The notes under the pieces are model-generated. The model worked only from the letters and a program-made list of their open reading frames with translations, did not search any database and had not been told where the DNA came from. 64,000 nt of DNA from Nissolia schottii (lineage: Eukaryota > Streptophyta > Magnoliopsida > Fabales > Fabaceae): positions 165,497-229,496 of the forward strand of contig QANU01084588.1 of NCBI GenBank assembly GCA_003254905.1, written 5' to 3'. Each line of letters starts with the position of its first letter. Position 1 is the stretch's first letter. The position numbers were made by a program, and so were the translations under genes. Shown here one piece after another: positions 1 through 11,106 of the stretch.

Positions 1-221
1 AATAAGATCTTATTTCCCCTATTTAATTTGGGAAATCTTTACTAAGGGAAAAAGCAAGATGTTACAAGGGTGACTGCGATCACGTAACTCAATTTTTTTT
101 AGTAGAGCCTATTATCTATCTATTCAGTTATTGACAAATATACCACCATGCAAAATTACTCATGATTCTTTTTAAAACCAACTCTTAATAATAATTTATA
201 ACTTATCCAAGAATTCACTTC

Positions 222-1065
222 AATATGGGGCAAAGAAATTATTATTGTTAAATTGTGGTGCAAAATTATGAATTATTGAAATGTGGTAGTGGTATGTAAT
301 TCACCCAACTCTTAGACGAATTATAGTTCAACGTAATAAAATAATACATTCTCCTGACTTTTTGTCGCATCAGAATAGATTTTATCCTTTAAGTTCATCA
401 TAATTGGCCCATCCTTTAGGCAAATTATGTCATAACAAAATAAAATAATATATTCTCCTAATTTTGTGGAAGAACATAACGTAAGAAAAAATGAATATAT
501 ATTCATTTTTTTGCCATATGATTATATTTTACCACATTCAATTCACTCATATACTAGGTGATTTTGTCTAAAAAATTTATAAATTCAGTTCATTACTAAT
601 TCACAATTGTACTGCTAAAAAATAGTTTGAAAAAACGTTTGCTATTATTATTGTTGTTGTTGTTGTTGTTATTATTATTATTATTATTATTTGTTATTGT
701 TGTTATTATTATTATTAAGTATGCTTTACATTTATTTCTTCATGAGAATCTTGTGTATCTGTATGCTAATCATTATTAACACTAATAATTTTTTTTATTA
801 TTATTATTTAAGTTTTTCATAAACAAAAAAAATATATTACTTTATTTCGCTCTTGCATAATTTGTCCAAGAGGTAGGCAAATTATAATGGATTTAAAGGA
901 CAAATTTTATCCTGATGTAACAACGCGTTAAAAGAGTATATTATTTTATTATTTTGAACTATAATTCGCTCAAAAGTTGACAAATTATATGCTACTAATA
1001 TATTTCAACAATTAATAATTTTTCACCATATTTTCACAAATTATCTCACTAAATCCCATATTAAA
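222..1065. mobile_element. Foldback-type element with long terminal inverted repeats
   Basis: The two arms, about 222-415 and 870-1065, are diverged reverse complements of each other. Clear landmarks are GAATTATAGTTC at about 318-329 against its complement near 957-968, and AATATGGG near the left end against CCCATATT near the right end. The loop contains a TTG/TTA microsatellite at about 645-716. There is no coding capacity. It is probably a nonautonomous DNA transposon with arms of about 190 bp. The exact ends and a target-site duplication were not established. Confidence 0.6.
645..716. repeat. TTG/TTA trinucleotide microsatellite
   Basis: An interrupted run of TTG, TTA and ATT triplets lies in the loop of the foldback element. 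Confidence 0.85.
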
Positions 1066-2396
1066 TTTGTTTAGCCTATCTAATCCATGGCAATTTTTAT
1101 TAGTATATAGGAAATAAAATACCGAATTAGTGCAGTAGAATTCTTTTCCCATAAAATAGGTTTTCAAAAGAAATAGTGATGTATGATCCCTTTAAAATTC
1201 TAGATATCCTCTAGAGCCAACCATATGATTTTTATTTTTTATTTTTTATTTTCCATTCCTTTGGGTTTTGGATGTTTATCACTTCGAGTGATTCAAAGAT
1301 TATTCTCCTTTCAAAAGATGAGGAAAAATGCCGTGAAGCAAACGCATTACACAACTATGTTTGGAGCACAAAACAATGATGACTTCAAGGTGTGGTTGGC
1401 AGTCAACACTTTGCTGATGCAATATAATTGGTGTGGTGGTTCTAAGTTAATTAGCTTTTTTGATGTTTCTCAAATCAAATCAAATAAAAATGTTCGATGA
1501 TAACAGAATAAATTGTGTCTTTGCATCTGCGGAAAATGATGGTGTGTATTGAATTGGAATCAGATTCCCGAATGAAACGAACCAGGAATGGTAACACATG
1601 GCCATTAAATTACAATGGAATCATCTGAAGGAATTTTCCTTCTTTTCATTTTAAGAACAATTCCAAAGGAAATTAGTGGAAACAAACGGAGCTTAAATGA
1701 CCACTTGGAGAGCACTGCTTCACTATCTATGCCATACCATTTTTTCTTTAATTAATGTATTAGGAAACATAAAGTCCTATTGCCAATTGCCAAGTTTCTA
1801 AATTCTAATTGGTAAGCGTGAAGGGATCTCAAACCAATTTCGACTTACTTTCGCTAATTTTACTTTGAATGAACTGAATTTTATTACCACCGGCCTCAGC
1901 TATAATAATGCCTCATCTCATCGTTTTAATTTTCTAAAATTATTAAATGTTTATGGAGCATTGAATTGTGTGTTATAACAATTATTATAGCGATATTTCA
2001 ACTTCATTCTATTATTTGAAATTAAAATATCATTCTACTAATAATTAATTTAATATTGAGATATGTTATTTAAATTCATTTTGTGTGAGAAGCTGTATTA
2101 ATTCATATCTTATTTATCATTGAATGAAATTCTAAAAGACTCACATTTCATTGAATTTCATAAAAAGTGAATTAATACAATCTCTTAAAAAAAAGTGCAC
2201 ATAAAATCTTTCTTTCACACTTCACCTAACAACTTAATTTGTGTAGAAAAAGTCACATCTCATGCATCAGTGGACCGATATTTTGGTGTATTAAAGAGTT
2301 CCGTGAAATATAAGTAATGTGTACTATATATATATATATAGATACCTACGTGATAAGTTCCCCCAACCCCAGTCCGAGGAAATCTTAACTAATTTG

Positions 2397-4551
2397 ATGG
2401 GGTGTTCTTGCACCAAACAGCGCCTTGGGCATGAAGATCCTGCAGTTCTCGCTGCCCAAACCTGTTGTAATCAATAAGCCTTCTTTTCTTATTAGTATTA
2501 CAATTGCTTATTTATTTACCTTTTCTTTTTTTTTTTTACCGCTTGATGGAGTTTGTATTCTTCTAGGATTCCATATTCATTGTAATAAATTATTAATCTC
2601 GCAGTTAATGTTTCTGAGATTGAAGCATTGTATGAGCTGTTCAAGAAATTAAGCAGCTCCATCGTTGATGATGGGCTTCTCAGCAAAGTGAGCTTAAACA
2701 CCATTGCCTTTGGGTGCATTTGGTACCAAGAATAGGATATGGGAACAGAGACATAAGGACACAGAAAATTTATGTATTTTATATACCTTATCAAAACTGG
2801 AGGATAGAGGAGACAAAATTTTTTTGCAGAGGACACTGAATTGGGTCTAAATAGATAAGCATTTTTTCTGTCTCTGTGGTCTTTGTTCTCCTTTTTAATA
2901 CCAAATGCAACCTTTGATACGTATAATCATTAACGTTGTGTCATGGGCTTAATTATAAGCAGAGTAATCAATTAATTAATCTTGAATTTTGCAGGAAGAG
3001 TTTCAGCTTGGCTTATTTGGAAGCAGCAAGAAACGAAGCCTCCTTGCCGACAGGGTCAGCTTTTCCTCAAATTTTAACTTCTTTACATTTAGGAAATCAC
3101 CTTACAATAATATTATATTTTTACTATTTTTTGAAATATCATTAAAGAAGCACCCTCAAGTGTCTATTAATATTAATTGAGATTTGAGAGTGAGTCTCAA
3201 TCTCCTTCAACCCATTGACCGATCCATGATTGATTTAGTACTCCTTCATTTTTATTTTTCCAAAAATTCAGTCGTGCTATATGGCATTTTTGCTTCAATA
3301 ATATTTAAGGACATCTCGAACAACTATCCAGTCAAAAATGTCTAAAATAGTGGTATAAATAACATTACTATAACCTTATTGATTTCCTAATATGTAATAT
3401 GTGCAACAACTATTTGAAATGACACCAACAGCTAAATTTGTGCACAGGTATTTCTTATATTTGACTCAAAAAAAGATGGGGTGATAGAATTTGGAGAGTT
3501 TGTTAGAGGTCTAAGCGTTTTCCATCCAGCAGCTCCCCAAGCACAAAAGGCAGCTTGTATGAGATCTAATTTCTCATGAATGTGTACATATATGCATGCC
3601 ATTCCTGATTTTTTTGTGTTACACACTTTATATGTATCTGATGTGGTGGCAGTTGCATTTCGACTCTATGATATATGGCAAAGAAACTTCATTGAACGTG
3701 ACGAGGTAAACAATTGAGGTTTTTAAATTTAATTATATATATATATATACACACACACAATCCTAAGTTACCATGACATTTAACATTTATACTAATTATT
3801 GGCAATTATTATCAATATGTGATTTTAAGGTAAGGGAGATGATCGTGGCACTACTAAGCGAATCTAATTTGGTTCTTTCTCACGATATAATTGAGGTTAT
3901 AATTGATAAGGTATCTTTTCTTTCTTTCCTTTTAAATATTTTACACTAAGATATGTCAAAATCAACAAGACTACTTGGACTTTGTTTAGTATCAGAGACA
4001 TGACGGAGAGACAAAAAATTGTTATCCCTTTAAACTCTAATTTTGTATTTCCTCATATAATTTTTTTTTCTATATCCCAACTTTAGGTAACAAAATACAT
4101 AAAATTTTTGTCCTTGTCTCCCTTGTCCACTCCCTTTACCAAATGCAGCCTTAATATTTTTTATGATTAAATTATCTTCCCCCTTCTCTTATTGTTGCCT
4201 ATATATAGGCCTTTGAAGAAGCGGATTTGAAGGGAGATGGAAGGATTGATCCAGAGGAGTGGCAAGAATTTGTGGCTGGAAATCCATCCTTACTCAGGAA
4301 TATGACCATTCCATATCTGAAGTAAGTATACTCCTTCCTTTCAGAATATTGTACTGAGCCATCTTGATATAACAAATTATTATTCATGAATGGCACCTTA
4401 ATTAAGCATCTAAACTTTGTGATATTTGTGATATAGATTTTCAAATTACAACTTACAGTCACCACTTGGAATTTGCAGGGATCTTAATAAACAGTTTCCT
4501 AATTTTGAATTAAGATCAGACATTGAAGATGACATAGACGGCATCATCTAA
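2397..4551 (+). CDS. CBL4: Calcineurin B-like Ca2+ sensor, CBL4/CBL5 type
   Basis: Exons: 2397-2466, 2605-2687, 2995-3054, 3448-3556, 3653-3705, 3830-3910, 4209-4321, 4479-4551. Together they give 213 aa in one frame. CBL proteins bind Ca2+ through four EF-hands and recruit CIPK kinases; CBL4 (SOS3) acts at the plasma membrane in salt tolerance. The N-terminus MGCSCTK has the Gly2 myristoylation and Cys3 (plus Cys5) acylation pattern. EF2 is the loop at residues 77-88 ([12 protein letters not shown]). EF3 at 114-125 ([12 protein letters not shown]) is degenerate and lacks the usual Gly at position 6. EF4 at 158-169 ([12 protein letters not shown]) is canonical. The C-terminal FPSF motif, whose Ser is phosphorylated by CIPKs, reads FPNF (Asn198). 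The N-terminus resembles CBL5 and the core resembles CBL4; this assignment is from memory. Introns 2 and 6 carry TIR elements. Confidence 0.93.
2712..2912. mobile_element. Small TIR element (MITE) in CBL intron 2
   Basis: The left end reads GGTGCATTTGGTACCAAG and the right end ACCAAATGCAACC, an imperfect inverted pair. CCTTTG flanks both ends and may be part of a target duplication. The interior is AT-rich and rich in GAGACA-like words. The same end motif occurs at 3975-4152 and 19724-19978. Confidence 0.6.
3975..4152. mobile_element. Second copy of the TTTGGT-type MITE, in CBL intron 6
   Basis: The right end reads TACCAAATGCAGCCTTA, almost identical to the right end of the intron 2 copy. 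The left end, around TTGTTTAGTATCAGAGACA, is more diverged. The interior shares GAGACA and TGTCTCCC words with the other copies. Boundaries are approximate. Confidence 0.5.
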
Positions 4552-6292
4552 AGGCAACCTCTACCTCACTTATCGAAGAAAACTATACTTTTGGCCAATG
4601 AAATAAATAACCATAAGAAACATTTTCACTCAGATCATATTAGCATTTTCTCTCATACTTTTACAATTTTTTGTCAATAGTATCAGCGAGCTCTAGTTAA
4701 ATTAACATTAGTGTCCCTCTTATAAAATTCTTGAGTTTGAGCCTCCCAATCTTTTAAATCATAATAAAAAAATTGTCCAATTATCATTTTTTTTATTCGA
4801 AATAACTATCATTTTTGGTATCACCAACACATTGAATTTTCCGAACACATACATAGATGAAAGGGCCCCAAAGGCCATGACAGATGGAAGCCCAATCCAT
4901 ATCAGCCTGATCAAGGATCCGCTGACCAGGACCAAATAAAAAACCTAGAAGGATCCACTTGTGAGTTGTAACAGAGACTATTTTTGTTATTCCGTCTAGC
5001 TCACGATTTTACAATATTAGTGTGATTGTCATGGAGTTGATCTCTCACTGTATGAGATAAAAGGTTATTTGTTAGGATTGCGCTCCTCCCTGTTACACTT
5101 TTGCGAATAAAGTCGCACATGTATGATGATTACTCAAGTTTATATTTATATTTTATAAAATTTTAAATCGTTAATATGTTATTAGTAATTGAGATGGTGT
5201 ATTTCTTTCTACTTAAGTATAGAAACACATACATGGTGTATATGTACTTTGATAGAAAAGACATATTTATGTTAGGGTTAATTAAGTTTTTAATCCCTGT
5301 GATATGAAAAAGTTTGGTTTTAGTCTCTCATGACAAGTTTTAGTCCCTGTAAAATGTGGAAATTTGATTTTGGTCCCTGTGAACGGTTGATGATGGACGG
5401 TGATGTAGAAATGGTCCCTGATGACAGGTTAACTGACACATTATCGCCGTCCATCACCAACCGTCGGACCAAAATCAAATTTTCACATTATACAGGGACT
5501 AAAACTTGTCATGAGGGACTAAAACTAAACTTTTTCATATTTCAGGGACTAAAAACTTAATTAACCCTTTATTTTAATAATCTTTCAATCTGAAAGTTGT
5601 ACATAAATTTTTATTTTTGTTTAAAAAAAAAAATAGACGTTCCCATTGCATAAGAGTTGCCGAGTTGAGGTTCAAAACTTTTATAAAAAGCCAACGGCTA
5701 CAATATCGCTGCCCCCTGCCCTTCTCTTACATTAAATCTTGTACCTCACATTACATTGTGCACACTCTCCGCTTGTTCTATGCAGTAACACAAGTTTGTT
5801 GGAACAGAGGAAAAAATGGGCGAAACAATCGCCCATTTCATTCACAGTCACCACTGCTAACCAATCACTCCAATCTGGGAACCATTTAGGCTATTCCTCC
5901 CCTCCCATTTCCTCCTTTGGTTCTTTCCCCCCTTCCGGAGTTAGAATCCACTCTCGTTCGCTCTTCATCTTCTTACGCTTCTTTCCAGAGATACATTATT
6001 AACATTTAATACCGTAACAACATAACATTGTATTGCACCAGACCCTTAATTTCTTCATTTCATCACGCGTTTCCTTTCTGGGTATTTCATCTTCCCCTCA
6101 AAAACCCCTTTTTTATTTTACCCATTATATATATACATATATATATATATTGTTCTTTTTAATCACTTTGATTGGAAGGCCTTGTTCTCACTCCGTTTGT
6201 GGATTTCAAAGGCCATCTTTTTATCCCCAAAAGAGAGAAAAGAACCCAAAAAAATAAGTATATATAAAAAAGGGCTAATTGGACTTTGAAAG
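4552..6292. other. Intergenic region between CBL and PI4K gamma
   Basis: It holds the CBL 3' flank, a palindromic Mutator-type MITE (listed separately) and the PI4K leader. The last 600 bases are rich in C and T with ATATAT tracts near 6126-6151, as expected of a plant core promoter and 5' UTR. No separate gene is supported. Confidence 0.6.
5275..5567. mobile_element. Palindromic Mutator-type MITE (GGGTTAATTAAG ends)
   Basis: The element starts GGGTTAATTAAGTTTTTA and ends with the reverse complement CTTAATTAACCC. Each arm is about 120 bp and carries phased AGTCCCTG words. Flanking 9-mers TTTATGTTA (5266-5274) and TTTATTTTA (5568-5576) agree at eight of nine positions, fitting the 9-bp target duplication of Mutator-like elements. 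There is no coding capacity. The ends are related to the TIRs of the Pack-MULE at 30997-32693. Confidence 0.8.
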
Positions 6293-8508
6293 ATGTCAAT
6301 GGCTGATTTTGCTCTGAGTTCTTCGATTCACAAAGAGCCGGCAAATTGGAAAGGCCACTCCGGTGATCCTATCCTGATTTACCTCACTGTAGACGGCTAC
6401 GTGACCCCAATGCGCGTGCTTGAGTCCGATTCCATCGCCTCCGTGAAGCTCAGGATTCAGAAGTGCAAAGGATTCGTCGTGAAGAAGCAGAAGCTGGTTT
6501 ACGGAGGCAGAGAGCTTGCACGCAATGACACGCTCGTCAGAGACTATGGCGTCACCGACGGTAACGTTCTCCACTTGGTTCTTCGCCTCTCCGACCTTCT
6601 CTTCATCGTCGTGAGGACCGTCTCTGGCAATGAATTCGTGTTCCACGTCGATAGGCATCGGAATGTAGGGTACCTTAAGCAGAGAATCAAGAAGGAGAGG
6701 GAAGGTTTCGTGGATCTTGATGAGGAGGACCAAGAGCTCTTCTGCAACGACGAGAAGCTTGATGACCGCAGACTCTTCCATGACATATGCAAGAGCGACG
6801 ATGATGTGATCCATTTGATAGTCAAGAAATCGGCTAAGTTTAGGATCACGCCAATTCACAAAGATTTGAAGCTTTCTGTTGAGGCGTCTACGATTGATCA
6901 AAGATTGCAGCAGCAACAACAAGTAGTAGTAGAGAATGATAGGAACCAAAGGAGTCATGTATCAAAGATTCCACATGGTGTAACTTTCTGGTTGGAACCA
7001 ATTGTTGTGAATCCTAAGGTCAATTTCTTCCCTTTCCTCTGGGATTTGATTAACTCGACGATCGAAGGATTGAAAAGAGGGAACCGGCCGATTAGGTCCT
7101 CAGAGGGCACCGGAGGGACTTACTTCATGCAGGACTCAACAGGGGAGGACCATGTTTCAGTCTTCAAACCTATGGATGAGGAACCAATGGCTATGAATAA
7201 CCCGAGAGGCCTACCGAGTTCGCCTGACGGGGAAGGCTTGAAGAGAGGGACAAAGGTGGGAGAAGGAGCATTGAGGGAAGTTGCAGCCTACATATTAGAT
7301 CATCCAAGGAATGGACCGCGTTTAGTGTCTGGTGAAGCGATTGGATTTGCTGGTGTTCCCCCTACTGTCATTGTTCAATGCTTGCACCGAGAATTTAACC
7401 ACCCGAACGGCTATGCTTGCTCGCCGAAACATGTCAAGGTCGGATCGTTGCAGAAGTTTGTGGAGAATGATGGTAACTGTGAGGACATTGGACCAGCGGC
7501 CTTTGCAGTGGAGGAGGTGCATAAGATTACTGTGCTTGACATAAGATTGGCTAATGCAGATAGGCATGCTGGGAATATATTAATGAGAAAAGAGGCAGAT
7601 GGTCAAATTAAGCTCGTTCCTATTGATCATGGCTACTGTCTACCAGAGAAAGTAAGCATTTCATATTCTAATCTCATTTCTTTTCCATATAATTTTGTTT
7701 TCCCTGCCCTGCATTATCATGTAATGCTTCTTTTCTCTATATGTACATATACATTTTTTTTAATTTGTTTGTTTGGAATATGAAGAGTATTGGATGTAAG
7801 AAATTGGAGTTCAAGTTGTTGATTTTAATAAAAATTGAGATTCTAGCAAATCTTTTTTTGAAGAAACCATTTGCATTATATGATTTGGTTATATGATTAA
7901 ATCATACAAAAATGGGGAAGGGTTGAAGGTGGATGGACATGTATTGCAACTTAACTTCTCTTTTGGCTATGTATGTGCAGTAAGTTGACACATATAGTCG
8001 GTACTTCATAGGTGCTAGGAATTGTGGTTTGTTGCATTGGTAGCTAGCAGCAGCCATGTCTTTGCTGAAATTAAGATTCTTGTTATTGACTGAATATTAT
8101 GGATTGATGTCATTATTCTATATCCAGTTTGAAGATTGCACATTTGATTGGCTTTACTGGCCGCAAGTACATCAGCCTTACTCTCCTGGGACGATTGGTT
8201 ATATCAATTCTCTTGATGCTGAAAAAGATATAGAACTTTTGGAAAACTATGGTTGGGAAGTTTCGCTTAAGTGTGCAAGAACACTTCGCATTTCCACAAT
8301 GTTGCTAAAGAAAGGTGTTGAGAGAGGTCTTACTCCCTACTCAATTGGAAGCATCATGTGTCGTGAAAATTTGAACAAGGAATCTGCAATTGAGGAGATT
8401 ATTCGCGAAGCTCAGGATTCCATGCTTCCAGGCATGGACGAATCGGCATTTCTTGAAACTGTCTCACAGATCATGGATTCCCGCATTGAAAAGCTTGCAA
8501 TACAATAG
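6293..8508 (+). CDS. PI4KG: Phosphatidylinositol 4-kinase gamma with two ubiquitin-like domains
   Basis: Exon 1 is 6293-7651 and exon 2 is 8128-8508, giving 579 aa. The donor GTAAGC follows HGYCLPEK and the acceptor TATCCAG precedes FEDCTFDWLYWPQ; the longer open frames running into the intron from both sides are artefacts. Residues about 25-100 and 102-180 are two ubiquitin-like domains. The PI3/PI4-kinase fold follows from about residue 270 (GGTYFM, SVFKPMDEEP), with the catalytic loop LANADRHAGNILM near residue 420 and the metal-binding IDHG near 444. Plant type II PI4K gamma proteins of this architecture (UbDK gamma) are reported to act mainly as protein kinases that bind ubiquitin-pathway partners, and lipid kinase activity is disputed. 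The length agrees with Arabidopsis gamma 3/4. All hallmark residues are present, so it should be functional. Confidence 0.95.
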
Positions 8509-8959
8509 GCTTTTTCTAATTTATAGGTACATATTTGTATGTATGACTGACTAGTCCATTTTGGGATGGACTTTGCAGGTTGCATAAATATGTGATGGAT
8601 TGATCATTGATGTGTGTTCTAGACATTATAGACCTGAAGCTCTTGCTTTTTATCTTACTTCTCTGAACTGTTTTTCAGCATTCTATTGCCATATTGAACA
8701 GAAGTTAAACGTCTGAATAAGATGTATTATTATGTTGGGGTTTCATGTATCATATAGAATTTGGATGAGGATTGACTAAGGAGCTGGATCTGTCATGTGT
8801 ACATAATAAATGTCCAGTTGATTATGAGTATATATGCTGGATGCATAATTGAAGGTTTAGTGTCAGAATTTTTTAGCATTAGAATTAAATTCTAAAATCA
8901 TCATTATATACAATATAAATCTTAACCATAATCTAGATGTATTTGTGTGGTGTAAACTT

Positions 8960-9085
8960 TTTTTTTTTTGTTGACCCGAGTCGCGCACTTGACTGTGGTG
9001 AGTAAGTCTCATAGTGGAGATAACTGTGTACACGAGGTCTCGAACCCGAGACATGCTAATGATACCGAAGACCAACCCTCGTTGG
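8960..9085 (-). mobile_element. tRNA-derived SINE, reverse orientation
   Basis: Read on the minus strand it starts CCAACGAGGGTTGGTCT, has a B-box-like GGGTTCGAGACC and ends in a poly-A tract (T-run at about 8958-8969). It is flanked by 17-bp direct repeats TTGTGTGGTGTAAACTT (8943-8959) and TTGTGTGATGTAAACTT (9086-9102), which differ at one position. Tail plus long target duplication are hallmarks of LINE-mediated retrotransposition. Relative to the copy at 9324 it lacks about 15 bases around the A box. Confidence 0.85.
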
Positions 9086-9323
9086 TTGTGTGATGTAAAC
9101 TTCTTAATACAAGTAAATGTAAACCCATGACACCAGCTTAAGTAATGTCCGTAATATGCTAGCCATTGGCAATTTTATATTTTGGTCTGATCACGATTCA
9201 TGATGAAACCAAAATGATTATAGTTGAGATAATAACAGCCATGTGATCTGATTATGATTCATTATAGCACCACAATTATGCAAAGTTAAGGAGAAGAGAG
9301 ATTAAAAACAACGATGACGACAA

Positions 9324-9530
9324 CCAACGGGGGTTGGTCTAAGTGGTAAGCGGCTTGGTATCGCTTAAGCAAGGTCCCGAATTCGAGACCTTGTGTACTT
9401 AGTTATCCCTGCTAGGAGACTCACCCGCCATAGCCAGGTGCGCGACCCGGGTCGACCCGGATTAGTCAAGACAGACTTGGGCTAATTATGAAGCCCAATT
9501 CGTAGAAAACCCACCCTGTCTGTGTATAAA
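9324..9530 (+). mobile_element. tRNA-derived SINE, forward orientation
   Basis: It starts CCAACGGGGGTTGGTCTAAG, with an A-box-like TGGTCTAAGTGGT and a B-box-like GAATTCGAGACC about 45 bases later, as in RNA polymerase III promoters of plant SINEs. It aligns with the minus-strand copy at 8960-9085 through the GCGCGACCCGGGTCGA region, then continues with sequence absent from that copy. The 3' end is uncertain and no target duplication was found. Confidence 0.7.
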
Positions 9531-11051
9531 ACCTTAAGTATACCTAACCTTTGAGATAGCAAATATATGCAATTTTTATCTATATTGCCTTGCATACCTC
9601 CTTCCCATGAACTAACTTGAGCATTGAAGTGCCTTATAGATATACCCCCAATGCTCCACCATCCACTGAGGACCATCGCGAAGGATCAAGACATCTCTCT
9701 GTTATCATTGTTCTACACCATCTCGAGTTCCAAGTAATCTTTTCTTTCTCAGTTTTTAAATAATTTTTCACTTTTCATTTTGCACGGTTATTTAAAAAAT
9801 GATTAAAAAGTATCAAAGTTAATAAAATTTAATATTGTTTTACAAAATTACTTCTATTAATTTTTTCATTTATTACCCTATCTCTATTCTACTATTCTCA
9901 TTAAATAGGGGTATAATAAAAAAAAACAATTAATGTAGGGTAAATTTAAGAAGTAGATAATTATTTATAAAAAATGCTAAAATAAAAAAGCTAATAATTA
10001 TTTAAAAACAAAAGCAGTACTTAATTTATTTTTTATTATTTATATTATTATTCAAATTCCATTATTAATACAATTGACTAATATAAAATAAGGTAGTTAT
10101 TTTTCCTAACTCAAATTTTTTCCTCTTCGGGATTCAAAATTAAGATACTTTAAAAAAAGGAAGGAGCTTGTTAATGCTTGCCAACAGTAGTTTACTTGAG
10201 AACAGTTATATGGGTCAAAACATTATTTTTAAACATTCCAATTTTGCACGTAAATAAATGTTATGTAAAAATTATATTAAAAAAAATGATGAATATGAAA
10301 AAGAAAGGACATGGAAGTAAAATAATGGGCAACATCTTTTCGTCACGGGAATCGATTTGCCCTTGAATTATTTTGCCAGGTCTCAATAGTCAAACCCGCT
10401 CTCTGACAACCCCAAATCTTCTTGTCTTCGGAGTTTGGAGGGTTAAGACAGAAAGGGACTTGAGATGGTGATATTGGTGCACTGCCGCGCATTGCCAAAA
10501 GCTGATATAAAAATCACCTAGCAACCATTCATTAAAAGTATCACCCTATTTTTATTATTACATTAAAGTATAATTATAATTTTGAATTAGATTGCATCAA
10601 ATAGAACCAACATAGATACAATAATGGAATCATATTGGTTTTCTAGAGTAACACTCCAACTAATTAGTTCCATTTCCATTCTTAAGTTCTATACGGTAAT
10701 AATTGGCTATCCAATTTGAACGGTTTAGGGATAGAGGTTTAGTGAGAGGCTGTACATGTTACATTATCACTCTCTAAACAGCCGGGCTAGTCGATAAAAA
10801 GAAAAGGTAAAAACAATCAACATCATGTATTGTATTCCAATGGTTCATGTGACAAGTGTCTCGATCACTTAATTCAATGAGTTTGGAGCCCTAGTAATTT
10901 CATCAAGAAAAAACAACATAAACAAAAAAATGGGTCTTTCTCTGTTCACACTGGGGATCCCAATTTCTTTCCTTTTTGTTACACACCACCATGTGTTTGG
11001 TCTTTTGCCTCAATCAATTCTTTTACCATATATTTAAATGACGCACATCCT

Positions 11052-11077
11052 TCTCTCTCTCTCTCTCTCTCTCTCTC
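11052..11077. repeat. CT microsatellite in the 5' leader of the LEA_2 gene
   Basis: A run of about 13 CT units ends 30 bases before the ATG at 11107. An upstream in-frame ATG at 11038 would translate this run into Leu-Ser repeats, so the later ATG is preferred. Confidence 0.9.
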
Positions 11078-11106
11078 AAGATCAAGACTCACATTGGAGA
11101 TCAAAG

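Larger units (their letters stand above)
1..2396. other. AT-rich intergenic region upstream of the CBL gene
   Basis: No gene can be supported here. The first part is occupied by a foldback element, listed separately. An open frame at 1225-1500 (+) has no recognisable family, no splice partners and low-complexity ends, so I do not call it a gene. The stretch 1700-2396 is the probable promoter and 5' leader of the CBL gene and contains a short TA microsatellite at about 2324-2341. Confidence 0.6.
8509..11106. other. Intergenic region between PI4K gamma and the LEA_2 gene
   Basis: It contains the PI4K 3' flank, two tRNA-derived SINEs (listed separately) and then about 1.5 kb of AT-rich DNA with no supported gene. 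Short open frames at 9482-9676 and 10178-10366 have no family resemblance. Confidence 0.6.

Noticed and set aside
1225-1500. Open frame of 91 codons
   Set aside because: No family resemblance, no splice context and a low-complexity start; probably chance or an undefined relic.
6296-6958. Long antisense open frame under PI4K exon 1
   Set aside because: Shadow of the sense coding sequence; no independent family features.
8056-8127. In-frame N-terminal extension of PI4K exon 2
   Set aside because: It is intron sequence; the CAG acceptor at 8127 and the family alignment place the exon start at 8128.
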